Origin: Glandiceps talaboti
Lineage: Eukaryota; Hemichordata; Enteropneusta; Spengelidae
Length of the DNA stretch: 64,000 nt
Assembly: GCF_964340395.1 (NCBI RefSeq)
Contig: NC_135568.1
Span: 20,971,081-21,035,080, forward strand
Direction of reading: 5' to 3'
Made by a program: the position numbers and the translations under genes. Under the pieces are notes generated by a model. The model saw only the letters and a program-made list of their open reading frames with translations. It searched no databases and was not told the DNA's origin. Shown here piece after piece: positions 33,855 to 45,046 of the stretch. How positions within the stretch are numbered: position 1 is the first letter of the stretch; each line of letters opens with the position of its first letter.

Positions 33855-34835
33855 ATTTCAATATAATTTAGTATATTCATTAAACATAACAACATACATT
33901 TGTTCTATAAAATTCGTTGATGTATCTTACAGCGTTAATGAATAATTTGCATAATTACTTATTTCTGGTAATTAGGCTATATCTTAAGAATACATACTTC
34001 AAATTCAACATAATTTAGTACATACGTTAACCATAAGAAAACACATATGTCCTATCAAGTTTGTTGATGCACCGTACAGTGTAATGAATAATTTGCATAA
34101 TTAATGATTTTCGGTAATTAGGCTATAGCTTAAGAATACATACTTCAATTCCAATATAATTCAGTACACACGTTAACCATAACAATCGCATATGTCCTGT
34201 AAAGCTTGTTGGTGTACCTTTCAGTGTTAATGAATAATTTGCATAATTAATGATTCTTGGTAATTAGGCTATATCTTAAAACTGCATACTTCAATTTTAA
34301 TACAATTCAGTACATACATTAACCATAACAAATTGTGTATGTCCTATAAAGTTAGTTGATGTACCTTACATTGTTAATGAATAATTTGCATAATTAATTA
34401 TTTTCGGTAATTAGGCTATATGATGTATATCATAAGAATGCATACTTCAATTTCAATACAATTTAGTACAAACGTTAACCATAACAAAGCGGATATGTCC
34501 TATAAAATCTTTTATATAGCTTAGTTTTAATGAAAAATTTGCATAATGAATGATTTTAGGTAACTAGGTTGTATCTTAAAAATGCAAGCTTCAAATTACG
34601 TATAATATGATACATACATCAACCATAATAATACGCACCTGTCCTATGAAGTTTGTTGCTACAACCTTTTCCGTTAATGAGTATTTTGAATAATGAACAA
34701 TATTCAGTCATTAAGCAGTATCATACACTCTTACATACATTAACCTAAGAAAGCATGCTTGTCCAAAAAACAAAGCCTGTTACCATAGTTTTTTTTAGTT
34801 TAATGACTTATTTGCATAATTAGTGATTCCCTTAC
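33855..34835. repeat. 146-bp AT-rich tandem array, about 6 units
   Basis: Units share GAATAATTTGCATAATTAAT, GGTAATTAGGCTATATCTTA and ATACTTCAATTTCAATA. Corresponding points at 33998, 34144, 34290, 34446 and 34590 give a 144-156 bp period. Later units decay. The internal GCATAATTA motif is also near 11000-11170. No gene. Confidence 0.9.
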
Positions 34836-35334
34836 AGGAGGCATTCAGTTTAAATCAGGTATTAATATTTTATTACTTTAATCCATATTTTGGTTGTGTG
34901 TGTGATATTTGAATGAATGTATATATTTGCAACTATGATGTAGAAAATTTATTTTCCATTCAAATGATACCTTATTTTTCAAAAATAAACAACTCTTATG
35001 TATTTTTTATATCAATTTGAATACATAACACTCACTCTCACATTATGTTAGTGAGGGGGGGGGGGGATTGGTGGTGAACAAACAATCCCATGAGGCCAAT
35101 GGTGGTGAAAGAGTTACTAAACAGATGTTGATCAATAAAGAAACAGAATGAAGTTATGATTTCAGCCATATATGTGTCATCATATGGAAGCACTGTGACC
35201 AATATCATTTAGAAATAGATGTGTATTTTTACTGAAATCTTTACTTTATATACGAAATGTAACTACTCCATAACACTGACACAATTCATCATTGGCTTTT
35301 CACATATTATCATATCATTCCAGGTACATGTTGA
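34836..35334. other. Intron C-D: inverted copy of 28495 repeat, otherwise unassigned
   Basis: 34915-35110 is the reverse complement of the repeat at 28495-28690. It has a run of 13 G at about 35056-35068. The rest is AT-rich and unrecognised. Confidence 0.7.
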
Positions 35335-36287
35335 TTAAAGTGGCCATATGGATGAGGATTGGGTATTTATTTTGGATTTTTAAGTTACAAAATAATTTTA
35401 TCATGGCTGGCTTCCTACTTGAAAAATTGATGTGAATCAACATTGACTAAGTGTGTGTGTGTGTGTAACTCGATGCATTCCAAAAAAGCTAATGAATTTG
35501 TAAATAGTTTGTTATTATACAATAACAAAGATTTTATACATTTAGGGACAATATCAAAATCAAACATACTGTAATTACGTGTCCTCACGAGTAGCTTCTA
35601 GTAGCTCCAATGTATTACGGTGAATATTCATAAGTCTTGACTCATTTTCATGTACTTTAGGTTGTAGATAATAAAAAGTAAACGCCTATTGTCCATTATT
35701 CATGAGCCCAAACTACGATCATTTACGTGTGCAAATCAGTTTCACGCTTACTTTTTTCAATATTATCATTCATTCGATGCCTTCTATGGCATTCGTACAG
35801 TTGGCTAGTCAATATGTTGACCATTTTCGTCTGGCTGGTGAACAGTGCATTGATTGTGTTAGATTCGAGTCACAGGATTTGTCAGTCAAATTCGAACATT
35901 GTCCACAAAAATAAATTAAAAACTAAAGCTTATCTTGCATTAATATATAGTTTGATTTGACTGATTTAGAAGCCACCTGAAAACATTTTGTTTCTTCAAA
36001 ATTTTGATGAAAAACGTCATTCATATAACAAAATTTTGTGCTATGAATAACTGAATATGTTCATCACTTGCATCTCTATGTTTATCTACCTTGATCTATC
36101 TATCTTGATTTTGATATCTTCCCTTAGTAATCTTTTGCACTGTACTGAGTGACAATCAAGGACTTGGCATACTGGTACATGTATGTTGTTTCACATTGAT
36201 TTTTCAAGAAGGAAGCCATGATAAAATTGTTTTAGAAATTAAAAGTTAAAAATTGATACCCAATCTTCACCCATATGGCCACTTTAA
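35335..36287. mobile_element. TTAA-flanked element, AGTGGCCATATGG family, long copy
   Basis: TTAA at 35335-35338 and 36284-36287. Tips AGTGGCCATATGGATGAGGA and its near reverse complement begin TIRs of about 100 bp (through ATTTTATCATGGCT). The interior (about 35450-36150) has no transposase. It shares TIRs with the 356-bp copy at 62863-63218. It ends 64 bp before exon D. Confidence 0.85.
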
Positions 36288-36351
36288 ACCCTGACCTCAC
36301 CTAATGTACCAGCAATCACAAACACAATGTACTTAATAATATCTCCTACAG

Positions 36352-36425
36352 TATTGTTGTTGACAAGTCACAGTTCAAGTTCAAACCTGGATTTCTGGCA
36401 CCAGAAATACAACCATTCCTCTATG
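36352..36425 (+). CDS. NBEAL1: NBEAL exon D
   Basis: Acceptor AATATCTCCTACAG ends at 36351; donor GTGAGT starts at 36426. The first T joins AG of exon C to give Ser; 24 codons follow and one G is left. The peptide VVDKSQFKFKPGFLAPEIQP then FLY matches vertebrate NBEAL2 SSKEKSKYKFPPAALPQEF and NBEAL1 [21 protein letters not shown]. The conserved KS-x-x-K-x-P core places it directly after the DPY-x-x-W exon, as in vertebrates. An HLE-1 5' end begins only 18 bp downstream of the donor. Confidence 0.88.
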
Positions 36426-36443
36426 GTGAGTATAACAATCAAA

Positions 36444-36650
36444 TAGCACAACTGAAGTAGGATCAATAGTGCTATAGGTATGGTGAAATGTGTGTGTGTG
36501 TGCGCGCGCATGCGTTCGTGCGTGCGTGTTTGCGTGCGTGCGTGCATGTGTGTGTGTGTGTGTGTAAATCACTTAAAGTCAAAAACCACCAGACCAATTG
36601 GCTTGGTATTTGGTGGGGACATTACTTAGGACCAGTGTGTGAACTTAAAG
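36444..36650 (+). mobile_element. HLE-1 copy 10 (5' end only)
   Basis: TAGCACAACTG at 36444-36454, a weakened hairpin partner (GATCAATAGTGCT), a TG/CG-rich tract (36487-36565), then AAGTCAAAAACCACCAGACC. It stops after about 200 bp. It starts 18 bp after the exon D donor. Confidence 0.8.
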
Positions 36651-36818
36651 GAAAATGACTACTGGTCATAAGGAACATCACCCTCCCCCTCCACTTACAG
36701 ATCAAATTGATTTTGAACTTTAATATGATACAACATATCTTTAGATATACTAAAGTAAAAGAGAGTACAACAAACTGTTTACTATCCACTTTTATTTCAT
36801 CAATCTGTTCTTACAATT

Positions 36819-36909
36819 GAAAATTTCCACTCACAGAGTCAAAAATAACTAAGAAGCAAATGTTGGATTCACAACCAAGTAATCTTTGACTCTGTGAGTA
36901 GAAATTTTC
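36819..36909. repeat. Short palindrome with 25-bp arms
   Basis: The arm at 36819-36843 (ending CACTCACAGAGTCAAA) and the arm at 36885-36909 (starting TTTGACTCTGTGAGT) are inverted copies with one mismatch around a 41-bp loop. Possibly a tiny MITE. The surrounding 36651-37637 has no other recognised feature except the repeat at about 37250-37430 shared inverted with 12780-12950. Confidence 0.8.
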
Positions 36910-37637
36910 ATTTGTCTGTTCCTATAGACTATATTAGTGGTCTGAGACTGAATGTATTCATTCCATAGAAATACAGATCCATAGATTGTAGATAATATGG
37001 GTGAATGATTCATTAAATCTACATTATCTGCAATCATTATTTCCTTCCTCACTGTATGATTCACTAAATTCTGAATCACATAATCCAAAGTTAGATTCAT
37101 CGTCTGTGTCAACAGCTAATGTAGCTTTCCCACTCTTAGCGAACGTAGACCCACAAATTCATCATAGCAGAAAGTTTTGTCAGATAACTATCCCTCTTGA
37201 AAACTATGTATTTGCTTTATTTCAATTTCATCCATACAATGACATGGAGCGGTTTCGTCTTCTTTCAGTGTTTACAAAAATGTACTGAAGCACACCCCCC
37301 TCCCCCCTCACAAAGCCCCACCCGTATAATCTACCGTGGTGTATTGAGTATCGTCTCTGACTGTTCAAGTTGTGTAAAAAAATCTGAACATGATGAAGAA
37401 CTATGGCTAAACATGTCCTACAATGCGAGTTTTTTTTTTGATGTGGGAGCATGAAATGTTGACTGTACTGTCGACTGTCCTGTGTACCACTATGTACCCG
37501 TGTTTGGCATAACACAGTAATTTTTCAGATACAACAATGGCAACAAAAAATACAACATTTCTAAGTTTATACATTTATTACGACAAGTACATTATCATAT
37601 GCATCAAATTGAAAACAATCAGGCTACGCCTTTTTTT

Positions 37638-40010
37638 AGCTCCGCTGTCAGCGAAAGCTGAAAGCGTAGCTTTAGGTATAGGTTGTATAGAGTATAGAGA
37701 GTAGAGTGAATCATAGGTGTCCGTCAAACTTTTATATTTTCATTATTTTCTCCGAAAGTGACAGTCAGTATTCTTAGATATTTGGTGTGCATGTTCCCTG
37801 GGGGGAGGCTATTCAGATTTGTTCATGCCAAGTTGATCTGTGCCATTTTAAATTTTTTATAATTTTTTTTCATAAAATGTCATTTTCATCATCTCCGTGA
37901 AAACTTATTGTCAGATTGCTTTGATATCTGGTGTGTTGATGCGCAGGGGGTAGCTTACTCAGGTTTGTTAATTTCAAGTCAGCACATCTTCATTTTTATT
38001 TTTTATGAATTTTTTTTTGTAATTTGAAAAAAAAATGAATATGTTAATGAGCATAATGACCGACGCCATATTGGAAATCAGTCGACGAGACTTTAAGTAA
38101 ACTGCCACTTTTCAAAAGACACTATTGACGTCAAACAAGCAATGTAATATGTGCTATAGTCATAATTCTACGCATTGGGCGCCCAAATGCATGAAGTGAC
38201 AAGCGTTTATTCGAAACAGGGTTGTAAACTTCAAATCCAAATTCTGCACCCCTTCTACATAATCAGCCAGTCCGCAACGTCCTTATTTACATACTCTATC
38301 CTGATTCGACCAGAAGCTGAAGCTGACCTCATTTGACCGGGCGATTTTCCACAGCAAGTAACAACACAGGACGTTCGTGGTACTCACTAAAATCTCACTT
38401 CAGACCCACTATAAAAATGTGATGTTTTCAGATAACATGTATCTTGTGATTAATTCTATATTGTCGTGCTATTTGGAGTGACAGTGAACCAGAATTAAGA
38501 CAACTTGCGTAAGGAAGGCATGCGGTTGAAGTTATGCAAGAGCAGTCTAACTGCGGACTGTGAATCAACCAAATTTTGTTTATTGGCCGACAGTTCACAT
38601 GTAAAGTTAAACGACATGAACGTGTCTTGCCATTTCCAAAATGCAAATATTTGGCAAGTAAAAATAATTAAAATAATCACAACTTTAATTTGGCTTCAGA
38701 CTTTGCATTATGTTTTGCGTATCTTTCCCCGTGTTACATGTAAATCCGAAAAGGTTCTCTCGTCATGTCATCAGTGATCATACCGCGAGGGGCTGCTTTG
38801 AGTACGAGCGAAGTGAGGCATGTTGAGGTATTTTGTTGAGAATTATAAATATTGCGAAATGTCAAGTACAAGGTTTAAATACAATGGAATGATGAAAAAA
38901 AATGGCCGAGTCTGCTGACAGGCGCCACACCGGTCACAAGAAACACTGTAAATTCCACCTTTCTTAGTTTCCGTACGGCGACAACCCCAGGTACCCGGAT
39001 GCACGAGGGACTAACCCGGAAGCAAGTCGTTGTCAGCCATACGTTACAGTGGTAACATCGTCCGAGAAATCACTGCGTTCAGAGTGTCATTATTCACAGA
39101 ATTGTTGTTTTCGAGTGAAAACGCGTCTTGAATTGTATAAATCTAACAAATGAAGACATGTCAAGTTATATTTTGAAAGTTGTATCGCTAGTTTGAGACG
39201 ATTTTCTCACGTACTATCGAGGCTTACTTGGACTTGGACCTGACTCCAGTTCATCGGGAAGTTTAGCCAGTCCGATAATTCTTTCTGGTTTAGTTTACAA
39301 CACTTTTGATCACGCAGATTTTGTTGTTGTGATGAAAAGAAATTAAAAAAAAAAGATCACTTCAACCATTTCGTTGTGTTTTCTTTATGAAAGGTAATAG
39401 AACATGAACGAGTTTTACCACTGTAACGTATGGCTTCCAGAATGACTCTCTTTCGGGTACTTGGCGGGGATTGTCGCCGTCCGGAACTAAGATGGCGATT
39501 AATACATTTCTTCCCTATATATATCTACTACAACTTGTACAAGTTGAATGTTGTTGACTTGGTAAATTTGTTAGAAAATTGAAATTCAAATTGCCTCAAA
39601 ATTATTTTAGATCCCTAGTTTATTTCATTCATCATTAAAATTTCCCAGGGTTAAAGCTGTAAGACAATGGAATTATTTATAGCCAACCTCAAAATCCTCT
39701 TTTTTTTCTTTTTCTTGTGTGCATTTCCCAGTCATTTTTTTTCTGAGATTTTGTGCAATTTTTCATAACAGTAGATTTTTGTTATAAAATGGTGACTATG
39801 GTATAAAAGTACAATACATTACTAACTTCTGTGTAAAATGTGTTTTACAGTGAGACATCATATGAACCACTAACCACTTTATTGCATCGCTAAAACAAAA
39901 CTGCATAGTGAAGAGCTGAAGAACTGAACCACTTCTACGTGTCACCAAAATAAAAAATAAAATTAAAAAAAAAACAGCGGAGCTATTCTGACCGATAGGT
40001 CGCTTGTTAC
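37638..40010 (+). mobile_element. Second Helentron-like family (HLE-2), complete
   Basis: 5' subterminal repeat AGCTCCGCTGT at 37638-37648, preceded by seven T, followed by a self-pairing stretch (TCAGCGAAAGCTGA) and GTAGCTTTAGG. The exact inverse ACAGCGGAGCT lies at 39974-39984. After it comes a 4-bp hairpin GACC-GATA-GGTC (39990-40001). This is the same architecture as HLE-1 with unrelated sequence. The body has motifs like TTTGATATCTGGTGTGTTG, echoing the HLE-1 body. No Rep/helicase. A foldback (38965-39490) is nested inside. Confidence 0.7.
38965..39490. mobile_element. Foldback element nested in HLE-2
   Basis: The left arm (TTAGTTTCCGTACGGCGACA ... GCCATACGTTACAGTGGTAA, 38965-39057) is inverted in the right arm (TACCACTGTAACGTATGGC ... 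TGTCGCCGTCCGGAACTAA, 39417-39490). Arms are about 75-90 bp with gaps; the loop is about 360 bp. No coding sequence. Confidence 0.75.
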
Positions 40011-40049
40011 TAATGTTTTTACCAAAAAAAACCTATCATACTGAAGATA

Positions 40050-41240
40050 TTAAAAAAAACTCAGTGCCTGTTTCGTCTTCTTCGGAAGCTTATTGCTGCC
40101 TTCTAAATATCGCCACATACTTATAACAACGTAGAACCGCACTGTGCAATATCTTACCCACAACTCTCTCTGATTGGTATGCTTGGAAGTTCCTTATTTT
40201 ATAACTTCTTCAATAACCCATATTTGCCAACATTTTATTCATAGTAATTACGTTTAATTAATATGTAACAAAAGTACGTTTGGGGAATCAAAAATAAAGT
40301 TCTAAATTTTGCATAAAATGTGCTAACAAGTAAATGAAACATGTACTGTAAATAAAACACTTTTCAATGTCAAAGTATCAATAACTTGGGTAGACAGTGT
40401 GCATGATGAGTTTTAGTATGTAAATTTCTTTTGTCATACCTATTCAAATAAATCTATATCTCCGGCAAAGTCATAACAGGTGCATATATTTTCCTTAGTT
40501 TTGTGGAAAATATTTTGCATGTCTTTCAAGAAAATCTGTTGACAAATTTCTAAAATTGCTACTCCTTCTACAATAAATCATTGATACCAAAACCAATGAA
40601 AATATATATTCAGAAACTCATCAGTGTCAATTCTACGTTTTGAAAATGGCAAAAATATTCATACAAAATCCTGTACACAGGTGAGATTTGTCTGACTTCA
40701 ATGAGCTGATGTCCAATAGTACAAATCAGGGAGAGTTGTGGGTAAAATCTTGTACAGTGAACCGTCTCAAACACGTTAAAAGTTCCATACACTTCGAACA
40801 GTAAACTTTACACCAGTGATTATTGTATGTTGGGAAAATATGCATGCGCTGAATGCATAAAATGAGTCTGAATGTCTAAGACGTTCTGATTAGTCAAGAC
40901 ACAAATAATTAGAGAAATTCAACCAATCATGTGTTTGCTAACATAATTTCATAAAGTAAATGCTGTATGCTATGTCATATGTAGACATAATATCAACGTT
41001 GACAACAACACATGTAGCGAGCTAGCTCTGACTTGAACGAGATGTCGAGAGTAAAATAGGTAACACAAGATCAGATTCATGTAGGTGAAATTGGATGTAT
41101 CTTTGAATAAATGTTATTATTTACTCCAAATTCGAATTGGTCATAAGGACCGATAAGTTGTTGTAATTCTGAAAAACTGTCCGAACGGAAATCTGTTGGT
41201 CTCGGACCGAAGGACCGACGTTAATTTCGCACGCTGCTTA
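40050..41240. repeat. Dispersed element shared with 3.96-5.07 kb
   Basis: Same modules and order as 3960-5067 but without the 4138-4279 MITE. It has about 600 bp of extra AT-rich sequence between the modules (40150-40740). 41160-41225 has GGTCTCGGACCGAAGGACCG, a local inverted repeat. No gene. Confidence 0.7.
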
Positions 41241-41249
41241 GGACGTATA

Positions 41250-41503
41250 TATGGGAAATTTCAAATGAAAATGATCGCATTAGAGATCTGCGTTTTTAGT
41301 CAAAAAATGTGATTTTTAGCACAATTTGAACAGTGAGGTTCAGTAGTGCTATAGGCATGGCAAAGTGTCTGTCTGTCTGTCTGTCTGTCTGTGGATGTGT
41401 GTAAACAACTTAAAACCAAAAACCACTGGACCGATTGCCATGATGTTTGGTGGGTATATTACCTTGGGTGTCTAGTTGGGAAATTGCTCAAATCAAAATG
41501 ACC
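41250..41503 (+). mobile_element. HLE-1 copy 11 (fragment pair)
   Basis: An internal HLE-1 fragment (41250-41316, TCAAAAAATGTGATTTTT) is followed directly by a 5' end TAGCACAATTTGAACAGTGA with hairpin partner GTTCAGTAGTGCT (41340). TCTG tract, then body to about 41503, where it is truncated. Confidence 0.75.
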
Positions 41504-43284
41504 TGAGTCGCGTCATGCGAAATGGAATCTGATGTGGCATTCTTATGCAAATGAACTACGGTGCACTAAAACTCACAGTGCAAGTGCAGGAAAAACTTAG
41601 TTGGGCTGTCTCAGGTTGTAAGCAAATGCTCTTCATGCTACATTCTGCAGAGTTTCGACACCAGTGAAATCACACAAAAAAGCTCCCGAGAGACCTTAGA
41701 CTCTTATTGTTTGGATTACTTAAGATTTATGTCAATTTCTACACCGTGGACGTTTTGCAACTACTTTGATCGTTTTCATTGCTTGCCAAGAAGAAGCCTG
41801 GATCGGACCGGCGACATATCTTCATTGTTGCTGCATTGTTTTGTATTTGCAAAATGTGATGCTTTGAATCAAGGTGAAGTAAAATGTTTGCCGGTGCTAT
41901 TGAATGATCATACAGTCGATCGGTATTCATACAAAATTTTTCAGGGTCTCTAGAAAATTGAAGTTATAATGAGAGCAATATACTGACCCCGTCACCGCAC
42001 TGACCTTCTGTTCCAGGCAAACTGAAAGAAGAATACTGCAAAACGGTTACTGTACCGTATCATGCCATCAAAATGTAAAAAAAAGACCCACAATTCTCAT
42101 GAACTTGTCGAAGGTTTCCAACGATCAGTGAATGGTCGTGGTCGTAATAGCAGATAGTGTGGAAATGTCGACATCTTTGAATAAGGGCTCACCAATAGAG
42201 TGTAATCCAGAGGTCGCGGTACAGTGCTAAACTAGTGTTAACTCTGCAAAGCGATGTTGACCAAGTCTACTACGATCGTCTGGACATACAAATGTACCAG
42301 TGCTTGTTCTGATTCAATTACAAGACATGGAATTTTCCAAGATGGAAACCAAAAGACGTAAATGGCAGAAATCCAGATTTAGATCTGAATTTTAAGGTCT
42401 GGAAATATGGAAGTCGGCCTGGATGTTTATTGAAGTTATACTAGGTAGGTTGTGCTAGAAAAATTGTTGGGGGGGGGGGGGGGTGTTGTTGTCACACCGT
42501 GAAAATACTAGTAACTTCATCATGAACATGTCCATATATGAATAAAGTCTGTCTCCATGTTATTCAGTCGCAATGTCAAATCATCTTTGAATTGTCGATG
42601 ATGTGTAATTACGGGTCAATGGTCGTTGTACACACCCGGCCGGCCATGCAACCGAGACCATATTTTTGCACAACAATGATTGATACACGCGATTGATCCA
42701 TGGAAACAGTTACATTGTAGTACAAATTACCCTTATCTGTCAAACAATGTAGAATTTGTGATTTACATGACAAAGTCGAAAGAAGTACAAATTGAATATT
42801 TTTGAAGTTTGTAGTGATGACTACATGGAAGTGTACAATTATACAACTCAAGATTTTGATATGAAATTAATGAATACCGTTCTTGCAGAACAATTTCATG
42901 TCAAGCCAATCAAAACAATGTCACTTTTATTATTCAGTTGATTATTTGTGTCTCAACAGGAACCACTCCATTCAGAAATTTGAAGAAATGCTATTTCTGA
43001 AATTCCACATTGTGAGATTGAGAGAGTAGAGAATATAAGTCTCCAGGATGACAGGATACACAATTCACAACAACAAAAACTGAACAATGTTGAATGAATG
43101 GAGATGACCGAGCAATGTATTTTCACTGTAGGTAAGATGAAGAATTTATATATTGTGAAAAATTGCCTGTATAACTCATAACATGAAAAGTTAGGTGAAA
43201 CGATTTCAGAAGAATTAACATAAGCAAAAACATGCTCATCCTCAAGATAAATATTGCAACTTTTGAATCCATATTCATTTTGTC
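41504..43284. other. Intron D-E sequence without recognised features
   Basis: More mixed base composition than the flanks. A frame at 41711-41953 has no recognisable domain. A run of about 17 G lies at 42467-42483. No repeat partner in this window noticed. Confidence 0.5.
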
Positions 43285-43329
43285 AGCACAACTGAACTGA
43301 TGTTCAGTAGTGCTATAGGGATCGCCCGG

Positions 43330-43372
<43 letters not shown>

Positions 43373-44474
43373 GTGTGTGTGTGTATGTGTGTAAACAACT
43401 TAAAGTCAAAAACTGCTGAACCGATTGCCATGATATTTGGTGGGTCCATTACCTTGGGTGTCTAGTTGGGAAATTGTTCAAATCAAAATGATCGCATCAC
43501 AGGTGTGTGAGTTGGGTCAAAAAATGTGATTTTTGGTCAAAAAACTTAAACTCAGAAACTACTGGGCAGATTGGTGCGAAATTTGGTGGGAAGATTCTTT
43601 AGGGGGTGTAAAGTAAGATTTGTTCATGACATGATGATTCCATCAGTGATATGCAAATTAGGGCTAAAAATGTGTCTTTTTGGTTAAAAATCTATAATTC
43701 CAAAACTACTGAGCAGATTGGGCTGAAATTTGATGGGGATGCATCTAGGGATGTATAGACGAAGATATATTAAGCATACAATGATTCCATGAGTGATATG
43801 CAAATTAGGTGTAAGAATGTTCATTTTTGGTCAAAAACTTATATCTCAAAAAGTACTTGGTCAATGAGTCTGAAACTTGGTGAGATGTTTCTAGAAGTGT
43901 TATTCTATATCATTGCTTTTCCTCAAAAATCTTCAACTCTGAAATTACCCAGTAGATTGAGCTTAACTTTGTTGAGAATGTGTAGATTTGTCCTCATTAA
44001 TAGCTGACACAGTGAGAACAGTACATTGTTAATTAACTATAATGTTTACTTTACTATTTCCTCTGGTGGTAAAGCCTGTAGCATGGCCAGTTTGGTTTAT
44101 GACTTGATTATGTAATATGTTGTAAGACAGCTGTTTCATCACCTACCCATATAAACTGAATGTAGCTTGTGTTTAAAATATTACAATAAGACAACCAAGA
44201 AAGTTAAACATGTTACATTGGTATGACTTGGTTCCAAATTGATTTAAAAAAATAAAGAAGTACAAAACCTTGTAGACACATCCCTTTAAAGTTTGATTAG
44301 GATGTTGCTATACTTGTCTTGTACACTTCCAATATAGGATGGCTGGATTATGATGATGGAAATTAGGTATGAAAATTTTGTTTTGGTTACAACTTTAAAT
44401 CTTCAAAAAATTATATATCTATCAATGCCCTGAACATGAAGTTGTGCGGCAACGCAATATTTGCGCTATTTTTT
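43285..44474 (+). mobile_element. HLE-1 copy 12, subfamily b, uninterrupted
   Basis: 5' AGCACAACTGAACTGATGTT with its hairpin, a TCTG tract of nine or so units, body, then the subfamily b 3' half identical in order to 18124-18730. It ends GTTGTGCGGCAAC, the hairpin CGCAATATTTGCG and CTATTTTTT. Length about 1.19 kb. The best reference for subfamily b. Confidence 0.85.
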
Positions 44475-44476
44475 AC

Positions 44477-44560
44477 TACCATTTTGGTGAGACACCCTTC
44501 GTCCCTACTCCTGTAGTTCCCTGTGATGAAACGTGCTGCTCTGCGCTGTACCTGTTCGAG
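44477..44560 (-). pseudogene. LINE reverse transcriptase remnant, 28 codons
   Basis: On the minus strand this stretch reads LEQVQRRAARFITGNYRSRD followed by EGCLTKMV. It is the typical C-terminal QRRAARFxTGNY motif of Jockey/CR1-group LINE polyproteins. Nothing of the element continues on either side. It lies directly after HLE-1 copy 12. Confidence 0.75.
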
Positions 44561-44906
44561 AATATTTTTTTTGGCTTAACTGGTCGTAAACCAAGTTTAT
44601 AAGTGTCATGACTTCCTTAGTCATTTAATTAATATTATAAGAACACTGCTATCATATTTCACATTTCAGCCTGTTTACTTGACACATCTTGATCTGGGAC
44701 TCTACTACACTTTATTACTATTGTGAATTGAATATGGCAGATCACAGATCCATTGAGTAGAAAGGCTTCCATTTATATTTTTTTTTGGGGGGGGGGGTAT
44801 GTCTTGAATTACATGATTTCCATTTTGAGTCTATGTTGTGTTCAGAATTATTCTAGAATTGCATACATTTTTCATTACATACTTTGGATTCATATTTTTA
44901 TTGCAG

Positions 44907-45046
44907 ATACCACGTACCATGGTAAGGCAGTTCAGTATATTCAAAGCTATGACCTATCAAATGGCATCCTGGTGGCAACTATACTATATGGAACTTACCA
45001 GCAAGTTACAAGGAGGATATTCACAACAAATGCAAACAGATTTTGA
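44907..45046 (+). other. Possible alternative terminal exon of NBEAL (weak)
   Basis: An acceptor-like TTTTTATTGCAG ends at 44906. Spliced after exon D (one G left over) the frame would be Asp then TTYHGKAVQYIQSYDLSNGI and LVATILYGTYQQV, with a TGA at 45044-45046 and an AATAAA at 45054-45059. The phase fits, which happens one time in three by chance. I do not recognise the peptide and it has no counterpart in vertebrate NBEAL, where exon D is followed by exon E. It may be a remnant of another gene or chance. Confidence 0.2.

Noticed and set aside
41711-41953. 80-codon plus-strand frame
   Set aside because: No recognisable domain, no good acceptor or donor, and a conflicting minus-strand frame of similar size.
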